From Phycisphaerales bacterium (GTDB taxonomy: Bacteria > Planctomycetota > Phycisphaerae > Phycisphaerales > UBA1924): DNA of 64,000 bases. The stretch's first letter is position 1, and every line of letters begins with the position of its first letter. Made by a program: the position numbers and the translations under genes. The notes beneath the pieces are model-generated. The model was not told the DNA's origin, did no database searches, and saw nothing but the letters and a program-made list of their open reading frames with translations. Below, one piece after another: positions 7,799-16,346 of the stretch. The stretch is taken from contig JANQQZ010000006.1 in assembly GCA_028284805.1 (NCBI GenBank), positions 1 to 64,000 of the forward strand. Direction: 5' to 3'.

Positions 7799-8238
7799 GA
7801 CGTTGCCTCGATCGCCATGAACAGGACGCCGATGCCCCCGAGGCTCAGCCCCCCGGGTCCCGTGACCAGATCAAGCTTGAGGGGGCTGCCGTTCTGCACG
7901 ACGACGGTGATGGTGTCGTGCCCGACGACGTTGTTGTCGTCGTCGTAGATCGGCTTGTACGCGGTTGTTTCATAGATCATCTGGAACGCACCGCCAATGT
8001 CTTGCGTCAGCTGTTCTCCGACGTACTCGATCGCTTCTTGCATGGCCTTCTCCGCGGACACGCCAGCCTGCGATTGGAACTGATTCCGGCAGCGGTCCAG
8101 GCAGGCCTGGATCTTGCCGTCGGGGTCCAGATTGAGGGCGATGACCTGCGGGTACTGGTACTGAGTGTGGTCGAACTCGTCACCAAAGGTGCTCAGAAGA
8201 AGACGAGCGGCCGTCAGGCGGTAGGTTGCTGCTTTCAC
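7795..8238 (-). CDS. Conserved-looking protein of unknown function
   Basis: The protein has 147 residues, starting at GTG (MKAATYRLTAARLLL) after a GGGAA ribosome site 25 bp downstream of the kinase stop. I do not recognise the family. The middle is helical (about 55-85), followed by a beta-rich stretch with YDDDNNVVGHDTITVVVQNG, and the C-terminus is Gly-rich and hydrophobic (GGLSLGGIGVLFM). No signal peptide is visible. It is the third gene of the ECF sigma - kinase - unknown - tyrosinase-like operon and is coupled to the last by a GTGA overlap, so it probably works with the copper protein, perhaps as substrate, chaperone or partner. That role is inference from context only. Confidence 0.7.
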   Translation of the reverse strand: MKAATYRLTAARLLLSTFGDEFDHTQYQYPQVIALNLDPDGKIQACLDRCRNQFQSQAGVSAEKAMQEAIEYVGEQLTQDIGGAFQMIYETTAYKPIYDDDNNVVGHDTITVVVQNGSPLKLDLVTGPGGLSLGGIGVLFMAIEATS

Positions 8239-8263
8239 TTTCGGTTCCCTTTCTCTCGGGTGT

Positions 8264-10477
8264 TTAAGGTCCCGGATCGCCGATGCTCTTGACGCATCGG
8301 AATCCGCTCAGTGGTGATCCGTACTGCATGGGCGCCAGCAGGTAGCGGCGCAGCGTGTGCTCGGTCTCCGAATCGGCCCATGACCGCCCGGCGAGGACGA
8401 TGTCACGGCCCTGCAGGTCGACCGTCGCGGTGATCTCGCGGACATTCGAGTGCATGTGCAGCAGCCCCCGCGATGGGTCCCAGGGTGCCGGGCCCCGCGC
8501 ATCCCGTGTGCCGGCGGCGTATCGGGCGAACGCGAACTCGGCGTCGCTCATCGATTCGTCTCTTGTCACCTGGCTGGCTCGCGCGCGGCTCGACGCGTCC
8601 TCGCTGGGCGCCTGATCCGTATCCCACGGGTACAGCGCGCCGTCGGTCCCGCGGGCCGACGCCTGCCATTCCATGAGCGTGGGCAGACGCTTGCCACGCC
8701 ATCGGGCGTAGGCCTCCGCGTCCTCCTGGGTCACCCAGACGACCGGGAGATCGCTGATCTCCTTCATCGACGCGAACTTGCCGAAGTAGTACGGCTGGGG
8801 GTGCCCGGTCGCGTCGATGAACTGCTGGTACTCCGCGTTGGTCACCTCACGCCGATCGATGAGGAAGCCCTGGAGGCTGACGACTTCTGGGAGTCGCGGG
8901 TCGGTGTCGCCTTCGAACCCGAGCGCGTACTCGCCAGCGCTGACCGCGAGCATGTCCTCCGAGACCGCTTCGGGCGTCTGGAGCACCGCGATGCGTTCGT
9001 CCAAGGCGTGCTCGGGCCACGCCTCGGACGGGTCCAGGATCCTCAGCACCAGTCGTTCCGGCTGCTCCGGGAGAGGCAGCACAAGATTGAACTCACCCGT
9101 TGCGCCGTCGCCTTCCCTGAGGGCCGTGACCCTGTACTGCCCCGGTGCGAGCGTCAGGTTTCTTCCCCGGATGCGCCGACGTTCCGTCCAGATCGGCTCG
9201 CCAGCGGATCCGATGGGCGTAACGGACACGACGCAGTCCTCTTGCGAGGTCTCGAGGACGATGCTCGTCGACCCGGGTTCCTTTCTGTCCGCGAGCGGTA
9301 TGCCTATGGCGAATCCGAGAAGGACGATCAGCACGCCGATCGCAACACCTCTCCGTCGGTGAACGGTGCGCCCGATACGTCTGACCAGCGAAGGCGGCCT
9401 CGCGAGGATCGGGTCGCCGTTCTGCCAGCTGCGCAGGTCCGCTGCCAGCTGAGTAGCGGCCTGGTACCTGTCCGACGGACGCTTCTCGAGGGCCTTGTGA
9501 CAGATCGTTGCCAGATCGGTCGGCACGCTGCGATTCCGCAGCCTGACCGAACTCGCCTCGTAGGTCCGCAGCGCGTGCAGCACCTGGTGAGGTGTCGACC
9601 CATCGAAGGGGCGCCGTGTGGTGAGGGCTTCATAGAGCACGACTCCGAGCGAGAAGATGTCGGAGCGGTGGTCGATCTTGTGCTCGGTCAGGGCCGCCTG
9701 CTCAGGGCTCATGTAGTGCGGCGTGCCCGGCGTGACGCCGTCGAGCGTGAGGCCCTCGGACTCCATGATCTTGGCGATCCCGAAGTCGGCGATCTTCGCG
9801 TTCCCGTCTCGGTCGACCAGGATGTTGGATGGCTTCACGTCGCGGTGGATGATCGGCGGCTCGTTCATGTGGGCCGCGTGCAACGCCGTAGCGACCTGTT
9901 CGATGACCCTGGCGATGGCCAAGTAGCGTTCGCGGGTTCCCGAAGATCGCTTCGTCCGTGTGCGGTGTTGGGCGTCCTGCCCCTCGCTGGCCGCGGGCGT
10001 CGGGTACGGTGTTGGCGTTGTCGCGAGCCATTCCGCGAAGGTCTGGCCTTCGACGTACTCCATCGAGATGAAGTGCTTGCCCTCGTACTCGCCGAACTGG
10101 TAGATTTGAACGATGCCCGGCACGCTGAGCTGCGCCGCGAGCCTGGCCTCATCGTGGAACCGCTCGACGGTGTGCCTCGAGGCCGTGAAGGAGTCCAGGA
10201 GGACCTTGAGCGCGACCTGCCGCTTCAGGATCTCGTCGTAGGCGATGTAGACGACGCCCATGCCGCCTCGCCCGATCTCGCGGATGATCCTGAACTCGCG
10301 CAGCCTGGACGGCTGGTCGTCCTCGGGCGGCTCGACATGCGCGTCGAGAAGATCCTGGATGCGCTGGCGGAGGGCGGCGTCGTCGCCGCACGCACCATCC
10401 AGGAACGCTTCGCGGTCTTCCGGGCTGAGTGCGAGAGCGGCGAGGAAGATCTCCCGCTCCGTCTGCTTCTCATCCAT
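8264..10477 (-). CDS. Ser/Thr protein kinase fused to FGE/SUMF1-like domain
   Basis: The protein has 737 residues when started at MDEKQTEREIFLAAL, preceded by a strong GGGTGAGG ribosome site. Residues 1-55 are the short helical preface common in planctomycete kinases. The Hanks-type kinase domain follows (about 62-340), with glycine loop GRGGMG (69-74), K91, catalytic HRDVKPSN (211-218) and DFG (231-233). A membrane span lies at 377-396. The C-terminal part (about 500-735) is a formylglycine-generating-enzyme/sulfatase-modifying fold: DRREVTNAEYQQFI, WRGKRLPTLMEW, and a final SGFRCVKS. In kinase fusions this domain is usually a sensor or binding module on the far side of the membrane. The ECF sigma gene lies 80 bp upstream, suggesting a phosphorylation-controlled sigma factor. 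Confidence 0.9.
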   Translation of the reverse strand: MDEKQTEREIFLAALALSPEDREAFLDGACGDDAALRQRIQDLLDAHVEPPEDDQPSRLREFRIIREIGRGGMGVVYIAYDEILKRQVALKVLLDSFTASRHTVERFHDEARLAAQLSVPGIVQIYQFGEYEGKHFISMEYVEGQTFAEWLATTPTPYPTPAASEGQDAQHRTRTKRSSGTRERYLAIARVIEQVATALHAAHMNEPPIIHRDVKPSNILVDRDGNAKIADFGIAKIMESEGLTLDGVTPGTPHYMSPEQAALTEHKIDHRSDIFSLGVVLYEALTTRRPFDGSTPHQVLHALRTYEASSVRLRNRSVPTDLATICHKALEKRPSDRYQAATQLAADLRSWQNGDPILARPPSLVRRIGRTVHRRRGVAIGVLIVLLGFAIGIPLADRKEPGSTSIVLETSQEDCVVSVTPIGSAGEPIWTERRRIRGRNLTLAPGQYRVTALREGDGATGEFNLVLPLPEQPERLVLRILDPSEAWPEHALDERIAVLQTPEAVSEDMLAVSAGEYALGFEGDTDPRLPEVVSLQGFLIDRREVTNAEYQQFIDATGHPQPYYFGKFASMKEISDLPVVWVTQEDAEAYARWRGKRLPTLMEWQASARGTDGALYPWDTDQAPSEDASSRARASQVTRDESMSDAEFAFARYAAGTRDARGPAPWDPSRGLLHMHSNVREITATVDLQGRDIVLAGRSWADSETEHTLRRYLLAPMQYGSPLSGFRCVKSIGDPGP

Positions 10478-10557
10478 CCTCACCCTCGGTCGCTCGCGCA
10501 GTGAACATGGAACTCCCACCGCATTCTGGCCGTTGGTGTGCGCGAATCCTGTCGTGT

Positions 10558-11139
10558 TTAGCCCGAGGACTCCAGGCGCGTTCGCAGCCACGCGCTGCCG
10601 TAGGTCACGTGCTGACGCACCGTAAACAGCGAAACACCCATGAGTTCAGATGTCTCGCGGAGGCTCCGGCCGGCCAGATAATGATGCTCGAGCGCGTCCG
10701 CGCTGCCCGGATCGACCGAACGCAACGCGCCGAGGGCGCCCGTAAGATCGACCAGGCTGACCGTGCGCATGCCCACGGGATCCGGGATTTCGAACATCGG
10801 TTCGTGCGTCCGATCGCCCCCCCGCTTGCGCGAGAGCGCCTTCCGGGCCTCGTCGGCGAGCGCGTCCCGCATCGCACGCCCCATCAGATAGAAGAAGTGG
10901 GCACGGTCCTCGGCCCGGAGCTGATCACGCCCCAGCAGGCGCTCGCATGCCATGTTGACGAGCTCGGTGCCGCGTATGGCACCGGGCCCGAGACCCCTCG
11001 CACGCAGCATTGAGCGTGCAACCTCGCGGAGCTCGGTGTCGACCCGAACAAAGAGCTGGTCTCTGGCGCCGAGATCACCCGCCTGCGACAGCCTGAGCAG
11101 ATCGGTCACGGTCCCCGGATCGCTTGGGCGGCTGGTCAT
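10558..11139 (-). CDS. Planctomycete-type ECF sigma factor
   Basis: The protein has 193 residues. Region 2 includes GTELVNMACERLLGRDQLRAE and HFFYLMGRAMRDALADEAR; region 4 carries ALEHHYLAGRSLRETSELMG and a helix-turn-helix ending SLFTVRQHV. This is the ECF_SigK-like group often found next to Ser/Thr kinases in planctomycetes. No anti-sigma factor is adjacent, so kinase control is more likely than membrane sequestration. Upstream, a TAGAAT -10 element lies only 6 bp before the ATG and there is no Shine-Dalgarno, pointing to a leaderless message. Likely targets are its own operon and perhaps the divergent membrane protein/protease pair. Confidence 0.9.
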   Translation of the reverse strand: MTSRPSDPGTVTDLLRLSQAGDLGARDQLFVRVDTELREVARSMLRARGLGPGAIRGTELVNMACERLLGRDQLRAEDRAHFFYLMGRAMRDALADEARKALSRKRGGDRTHEPMFEIPDPVGMRTVSLVDLTGALGALRSVDPGSADALEHHYLAGRSLRETSELMGVSLFTVRQHVTYGSAWLRTRLESSG

Positions 11140-11151
11140 AGAGAGATTCTA
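11140..11151 (-). promoter_or_regulatory. -10 element immediately before the ECF sigma start codon
   Basis: On the minus strand TAGAAT (plus 11146-11151) is followed by CTCTCT and then the ATG. A transcript started the usual distance downstream would begin at or near the ATG. No GGAGG-like sequence lies between. The -35 region is A-rich without a good match. Confidence 0.45.
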
Positions 11152-11322
11152 CCCGATCGTTTTTTCCTGTTTTTTGGCGCACGGATGCCTCTGGTTTGCG
11201 GTGGGTACCCGGAGGCGGGCATCGGCGCCGAGTCTCGGCTGCGACTGAAACAGGGATCTTCTCGGACCACAGCTTGGATCCGGAGTGAACCCAGACAACA
11301 CACGACGGACGCGACACTGGCC

Positions 11323-11817
11323 ATGCTGCCGAAAGAGTTCATTCGCACGGTGTCATTCCTCGTCACGATGGGCGGGCTGATCGCGTTCGCCATCCTCCAC
11401 GGGCTCGCGATCAGCGAGGCATTTCGGCCTCGCCCGTTCCCGGTCTGGCTGACATCGGACGCGATGCTGTGGAGCGCAACGACCCTGACGGGGCTTGTCG
11501 GCGGCGTGGTCGCGGTCGCGTTCGGAGTGAAACCGGACACCGATCTGCAAGGCGGCGCAGAGACAAAGGGTCAGACCGCGCAGATGACCCGAGCGCTGCG
11601 TCGGATGACCGGGCTCGACAGCACCGGTGAACAGACGAGCAACCGACTCAAGGACACCGCCGCGATGGTGTACGTCTGTATGTACCTGATCGTCGGTGGT
11701 TTCTCGTGGGTGGCATACATCTTTGCCCCTGGTGGTGTGACCGAACAGACCAAGAGCCTCGCTCTCGTCACGGTCGGGATCATGGTCGCGGTCATCAACA
11801 AGTTTGTGAGCAAGTAA
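11323..11817 (+). CDS. Four-span membrane protein, unknown
   Basis: The protein has 164 residues when started at MLPKEFIRTVSFLV. The open frame runs 46 codons further upstream, but that part is non-hydrophobic, Arg-rich and overlaps the promoter region, so it is left out. Four hydrophobic segments are visible at about 8-28, 42-64, 108-130 and 138-158. A cytosolic or periplasmic loop of about 40 residues (KPDTDLQGGAETKGQTAQM onward) joins the second and third. No family recognised. It lies 18 bp before the subtilisin-like protease and divergent from the ECF sigma operon. It may anchor or shield the protease, which has no export signal of its own. Confidence 0.65.
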   Translation: MLPKEFIRTVSFLVTMGGLIAFAILHGLAISEAFRPRPFPVWLTSDAMLWSATTLTGLVGGVVAVAFGVKPDTDLQGGAETKGQTAQMTRALRRMTGLDSTGEQTSNRLKDTAAMVYVCMYLIVGGFSWVAYIFAPGGVTEQTKSLALVTVGIMVAVINKFVSK

Positions 11818-11835
11818 GAGGAAGGAAACAGAGTC

Positions 11836-13083
11836 ATGGGCTACAGGACCGAACCCGGAAAGTACATCATTCTTCGCTCCGATCAGCCGGACTACGAAGG
11901 CGTCCTGCACCGCCGCGCGGCGGTAGGTCCGTTCGCACGGTCGTCCGAGCTGCCTCGGGAGAGTCTGACCGTCCATGTCGAGGACCTCTCGCGCACCGGC
12001 ATCACCGACTTGGAGCGCAACCCTTCGGTCAAGGCGTACGCACGCCCGATGCCCGTGCAGCTGTTCGAGCCCGAGCGGGACACCGTGGGCGTGTCGCCTT
12101 CATCCGAACCCGAGAACACGTGGGGTGTCGAGGCGGTTGAGGCGCACACGAGCCCGTTCGATGGCAGCGGTGTCACTGTCGCGGTGCTCGACACAGGGAT
12201 CGACACGGGTCACGTCGCGTTCCAGAACATGACGAACATCGTTCAGCGGGACTTCACCTCGGAGGGCGACGGCGACACCAACGGGCACGGCACCCATGTC
12301 GCGGGCACCGTGTTCGGGCAGGATGTCGCCGGCACCCGGATCGGCGTCGCGCGGGGCGTCGAGCGCGCCCTGATCGGGAAGGTGCTCGGCGCGAACGGCG
12401 GGGGCTCGACCGAACAGATCTACGAGGCCATGCTCTGGGCCGACAGGGAGGGCGCCGACATCATCTCGATGTCTCTGGGCATCAGCTACCCGCAGTACGC
12501 CGCGTACCTGATCGAGAGGCAGGGGTTCCCGAAGGACCTTGCCGCGTCGTACGCGCTCGAGGCATACCGAGACACGGTCCGGCTCTTCGACGCGATCGCC
12601 GAGAGCCTCGAGGCCCGCGCACTGTTCGACAACTCCTCCAGCGCCATCGTCGCGGCGGCCGGCAACGAGAGCCGGCGGAACGATCACCCCGAGTGGGTGC
12701 TCGGGACGGCCCCGCCGGCCGCCAGCGACGGGTGCATCTCGGTCGGAGCCCTCGGGCGCACGAGTTCGCGGACCGCTCCGTACTCGATCGCGTCTTTCTC
12801 GAACACGGGTGTCAGCGTCACGGCACCGGGTGTGGGGGTTCTCTCGGCCCGCGCGGGCTCGGATCTGGATCTGATCGAATTCAGCGGGACCAGCATGGCG
12901 ACACCCCATGTCGCGGGGATCGCAGCGCTGTGGGCCCAGAAGATCAAGATGCAGACCGGCTCGGTCGAGCACCGACGGGTCAAGGGACGCCTGCTGGGCA
13001 GTGCGCGCCCGCTGACCTATCTCAATGCGTCGGATGTCGGTCTGGGCATCGTGCGGGCGCCGCAGCCTGATCCGATCTCGTAA
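11836..13083 (+). CDS. Subtilisin-like S8 serine protease without signal peptide
   Basis: The protein has 415 residues. The catalytic triad is clear: D119 in VAVLDTGID, H151 in GHGTHVAG and S353 in GTSMATPHVAG, with the oxyanion Asn in AAAGNES (N277). The catalytic domain spans about 95-400. Residues 1-90 (KYIILRSDQPDYEGVLHRR...) resemble a short pro-domain. There is no signal peptide or membrane span, so it is probably intracellular or associated with the membrane protein encoded 18 bp upstream. A GGAAGG ribosome site precedes the ATG. Substrate unknown; proteins of the divergent copper-protein operon are plausible partners by position only. Confidence 0.92.
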   Translation: MGYRTEPGKYIILRSDQPDYEGVLHRRAAVGPFARSSELPRESLTVHVEDLSRTGITDLERNPSVKAYARPMPVQLFEPERDTVGVSPSSEPENTWGVEAVEAHTSPFDGSGVTVAVLDTGIDTGHVAFQNMTNIVQRDFTSEGDGDTNGHGTHVAGTVFGQDVAGTRIGVARGVERALIGKVLGANGGGSTEQIYEAMLWADREGADIISMSLGISYPQYAAYLIERQGFPKDLAASYALEAYRDTVRLFDAIAESLEARALFDNSSSAIVAAAGNESRRNDHPEWVLGTAPPAASDGCISVGALGRTSSRTAPYSIASFSNTGVSVTAPGVGVLSARAGSDLDLIEFSGTSMATPHVAGIAALWAQKIKMQTGSVEHRRVKGRLLGSARPLTYLNASDVGLGIVRAPQPDPIS

Positions 13084-13210
13084 GCGAGCGCATGCGCAGG
13101 ATGACGCGGGCGGAAGGGCATCCTCCGACCGATGCCTGGGCGAACGCCAAAAACGAGTACCGGCTGGGTCTTTCTCCGCGGAACCAGTTCGGGCCGGGGT
13201 AACGAAAGGG

Positions 13211-13243
13211 ACGCTCACGCCTTCACAAAGAGGGCGTGAGCGT
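13211..13243 (+). terminator. Hairpin downstream of the protease gene
   Basis: A perfect 11-bp inverted repeat, ACGCTCACGCC / GGCGTGAGCGT, with an 11-nt loop whose outer bases can extend the stem, lies 128 bp after the protease stop and before the next gene. It lacks a T-tract. It is probably a terminator or 3' stabilising hairpin. Confidence 0.5.
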
Positions 13244-13277
13244 ACCCTGACTTCTCGAAGTCCCCGGAGCTGCCCAG

Positions 13278-14816
13278 ATGCCGAGGCACGCCAGTTCGAT
13301 CCGTGTCAGTCGTACGGGGCGCGCTTTCTCCGCGATCGTGATTGCGTGTTCTCTGTGTAGTTTCGCGATGTCAGGCTGCCTTCGCGATGCGGCTCATCCC
13401 TGGCCTGATACCCCAGCGTTGCCGCCCGAGAGCACGGCCGATCTCAGTGTGGCTGTGGACTGGGCGGCGGTCCGGGGCGTGATCTACGACCGGTGCGTGA
13501 CCTGCCATGCCGAGCCCGGTCCGGCAGCGGATCTCAACCTGACGCTGGCGACCTCGGCGCAGCGATCGGCGCTCGAGGGTCGGCTGATCGCGCGGATCAA
13601 CGATGCGGTGTTCCCGATGCCACCGAGCGGGCTGCTGCCCGAGGAGACGCGTGAGTTGCTGGGACGATGGGCCGCTCAGGGGGCGCCGATCGAGTCGTCG
13701 GCCGAGCCGAGGACGTGGCTGGACCTGTCGGCGGACCTCGAAAGAGCAGACCTGAGCACGGAGGGCGAACGGATGGGTTCCGCGGCATCATCGGTCGTCC
13801 CGCTCGCGGTCGGCGATCGCGGCATCGGATTCCTCGAACGCATGAACGGCCACTGGGTCGGCTCGATGGAACTCATGGGGCAGGCGATGCCGTGGTTCGC
13901 GTTCGACTACCGCCCGATCGGGCCCTCGCACGTGCACGGGATCTTCGAGGGCGGGACGATGGGCAACCTGATGACCTCGTTCTTCCTCGCACGCTACCGC
14001 GGCGTGGACACGCTGGTCGCCCGCAACGGCGGCGTTCTCAACGGCATCTACCGCACGAGCTACTTTGTCCTGGACCGCATCGAAGAGCGCAGCGGATCAA
14101 CCGAGTACCGCTTCGTCGATGCGATCGGCGGCGCCGAGATCATGTGGATGACGCTCGTGTTCACGGAGGACCGCCTCGAGTGGGAGGCATACACGAGCCG
14201 GATGGGCGAGCAGCCCGAGCCCTCGAGGCACATGCTCTTCTCGGCGAAGCGGAAATCCGTCGATCTTGCCGAGCGCGCAGCTGTCGAGGTCGGATTCCCA
14301 TCTGATGAACCTCTGCTCGATCTGCCCGACGGGTTCGCAGCCCCTGACTGGGGTAGCTATGGTCGGGCGACCTCGGCCAGCTACATGTGGGAGGACCGTG
14401 GACTCGACGCCGAACGGATGGGCGTGCTCGCGGGCGACCCCGTGCGTATCGAGCACCTGACACACCTGTCGAGGCTCACGGTCTCGGTGGAGCGCACGCC
14501 CGCAATCGCCGACGCGACGTTGCTGGTCTATCTCTCGCGGGAACCGTTCACAGACGAGAGCGGCTCGCTGCGTGCGAGTGGCGGCTCCATCCGGGAGAAC
14601 GTCTTCGACACCGTGCTGCTCTTCCCAGAGATTCGGCGGACACAGAACGACTTGACGTTCACGTACCTCCACCCGGGGGAGTACGAGCTCACGATCGTCG
14701 CCGATCTCGATCGAGATGGCATCCCAGGCTCAGGCGACCCCGTCGGGCCGAGCCGGCGGCTCGTGATCGAGCCGGGAACCCACCCGCGGGTGATCGTCGA
14801 TGATGTTCCTCCCTGA
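13278..14816 (+). CDS. Lipoprotein with single cytochrome-c-type CxxCH motif
   Basis: The protein has 512 residues. The N-terminus has a hydrophobic stretch ending AMSGC (C34), a plausible lipobox. A haem-binding CVTCH lies at residues 73-77, followed by MPPSG, a possible distal Met ligand, so the first 130 residues form a small planctomycete-type cytochrome c domain. The remainder (about 150-370) is beta-rich (GHWVGSMELMGQAMPWFAFDYRP...) and resembles a lipocalin/DUF1579-like barrel by eye; the C-terminal 100 residues look like an immunoglobulin-like fold (VIEPGTHPRVIVDDV). It probably acts in the periplasm or on the outer membrane in electron transfer or ligand sensing. No partner genes adjoin it. 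Confidence 0.7.
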   Translation: MPRHASSIRVSRTGRAFSAIVIACSLCSFAMSGCLRDAAHPWPDTPALPPESTADLSVAVDWAAVRGVIYDRCVTCHAEPGPAADLNLTLATSAQRSALEGRLIARINDAVFPMPPSGLLPEETRELLGRWAAQGAPIESSAEPRTWLDLSADLERADLSTEGERMGSAASSVVPLAVGDRGIGFLERMNGHWVGSMELMGQAMPWFAFDYRPIGPSHVHGIFEGGTMGNLMTSFFLARYRGVDTLVARNGGVLNGIYRTSYFVLDRIEERSGSTEYRFVDAIGGAEIMWMTLVFTEDRLEWEAYTSRMGEQPEPSRHMLFSAKRKSVDLAERAAVEVGFPSDEPLLDLPDGFAAPDWGSYGRATSASYMWEDRGLDAERMGVLAGDPVRIEHLTHLSRLTVSVERTPAIADATLLVYLSREPFTDESGSLRASGGSIRENVFDTVLLFPEIRRTQNDLTFTYLHPGEYELTIVADLDRDGIPGSGDPVGPSRRLVIEPGTHPRVIVDDVPP

Positions 14817-14840
14817 TCACCTATCGGAAGCGGATCACCG

Positions 14841-14874
14841 GGCGGCGAGTGCCGCCGCTTCGATCACGAAGCGG
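14841..14874. terminator. Two overlapping alternative hairpins
   Basis: GGCGGC-GAGT-GCCGCC (14841-14856) and CCGCTTC-N6-GAAGCGG (14855-14874) share two bases. They lie between the converging cytochrome-like lipoprotein and the ABC permease genes. Either may serve as terminator; there is no T-tract. Confidence 0.35.
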
Positions 14875-14954
14875 GAACGGACGTCGCTCCGCTCTATGCG
14901 CTCGTAGCGCTTCGGGGATGCTCTTGATGTCGCGCCTCTCGACATCGTGGGCGG

Positions 14955-16346
14955 TCACACGCCGGGGGGGATGGCCTTGCCGTGCGGGTCGGTGTCGGCG
15001 GGCAGATCGGGTTGCGGCGGAAGGTGCTCGAGACGCTCGGCGGTCTCGTGGACGTGATCGGGCGAGACGCCCGCCTGCTCGACGAGGTAGGTTTCCCAGA
15101 GCCGGTGCCTGCGGATGATGGCACCGCCGGTATCCAAACCGGTGGGCGTTAGAGCAACTAGCCCATCATCGAGCGTGACCAGGTCCCGCTTCCGTGCGAG
15201 CCCGAGGGCACGGTCGAGGCGGATCCCGGGAACGAGCTGCGCGAGCCTCGCACGGGGTACCTTGGGCTCACCTTGCTCTGCAAACCGGAACAACGCGGCG
15301 AGCAGGTCGTCGAGCGCAACGCTCGCTGCAAGGCGACGCCGGCGGATCGCGCGAACGACCAGCCCGTGCTTGGGCGACACCACGATCGCGAGCGTGAGCA
15401 GCACGCCTGCTGCAACGGTCATCGAACCCGCCGCGTTCACGGGCTCCTTGCCCCACATTGATGGGATGGCCGTTGCCGCGACGTAGCCACCGATGGATGC
15501 GGCGATGGCAAACGCAAGACTCCAGGCAATCTGAGCCAGGAGTCGATCGGTCATGAGCCGAGCGGTCGCTGCCGGGCAGATGAGCATGGCGATGACCAGG
15601 ATCGAGCCGACCGCCTCGAAGCTCGCGACGGTCGCTGCCGCGACGAAGACCATGAGCGCGTAGTGCAGCGCGGAGGCGTTGAAGCCGAGCGTGGTCGCGA
15701 GCGCGGGATCGAACGCCGCGATGCGGAGTTCCTTGAACAGCAACCCGACGAAGGCGAACGCAGCCAGGACCATGACCGCGAGGGTGACGACCTGACGCGG
15801 AACGCCCTGGTGGTAGATCGCAGACCGAACGACTTCACCGGTCTCGGGGTTGACGACCGCGGGATCGATGACATATCCGGTCCACGTTCTCAGCTGAAAG
15901 ACCTCGTCCCAGGACTGCACGGGCGTGGTCCAGAAGAGCGTCTCCAGCTGACCGTGGAGCACGCAGTCGGCATCGAGGTCGACGTGGCGCACGGCGGCGC
16001 TCTCGATCAGTAGCACCCCAAGGGCAAAGAGCACGCTGAAGACAACGCCCATCGCGGCGCCGGGCTCGACGCGCCCCAGCTTCTTCACGAGCTCGACGAG
16101 CACCACCGTCGCGATGCCCGCGACCGCGGCGCCGACGAACATCGCGAGCGGGCTGCGCGAGGTCGCGATGAGGAACGCGATGACGAGACCGGGCAGCACG
16201 CTGTGGCTGATCGCGTCACCCATCAGGCTGATGCGCCGGAGAACGAGGAAGTTGCCCAGCAGCCCGCAGCCGACCGCCGCGAGCAGGCCCGCGAGCATGG
16301 GGAACAGATCGAGCGCGACGTCGAACTGGAACGCGGGCCAGCTCAC
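14955..16346 (-). CDS. Mn/Zn/Fe ABC permease with C-terminal DtxR-like domain
   Basis: The protein has 463 residues. The first 290 or so form an ABC-3 family permease (ZnuB/MntB/TroC type): LRRISLMGDAISHSVLPG is the conserved loop that contacts the ATPase, and ASFEAVGSILVIAMLICPAATARL a later signature. Residues about 305-463 are soluble and look like the winged-helix and dimerisation parts of a DtxR/MntR regulator (LWETYLVEQAGVSPDHVHETAERLEH), ending DPHGKAIPP, the form of the DtxR metal-site tail. Fusion to the permease could give direct metal feedback. The GTG start overlaps the upstream permease by GTGA. It is the last gene of the four-gene transport operon. Confidence 0.9.
   Translation of the reverse strand: MSWPAFQFDVALDLFPMLAGLLAAVGCGLLGNFLVLRRISLMGDAISHSVLPGLVIAFLIATSRSPLAMFVGAAVAGIATVVLVELVKKLGRVEPGAAMGVVFSVLFALGVLLIESAAVRHVDLDADCVLHGQLETLFWTTPVQSWDEVFQLRTWTGYVIDPAVVNPETGEVVRSAIYHQGVPRQVVTLAVMVLAAFAFVGLLFKELRIAAFDPALATTLGFNASALHYALMVFVAAATVASFEAVGSILVIAMLICPAATARLMTDRLLAQIAWSLAFAIAASIGGYVAATAIPSMWGKEPVNAAGSMTVAAGVLLTLAIVVSPKHGLVVRAIRRRRLAASVALDDLLAALFRFAEQGEPKVPRARLAQLVPGIRLDRALGLARKRDLVTLDDGLVALTPTGLDTGGAIIRRHRLWETYLVEQAGVSPDHVHETAERLEHLPPQPDLPADTDPHGKAIPPGV

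Noticed and set aside
8450-10504. 684-codon plus-strand frame
   Set aside because: Antisense to the kinase-FGE gene whose catalytic motifs are all in place on the minus strand.
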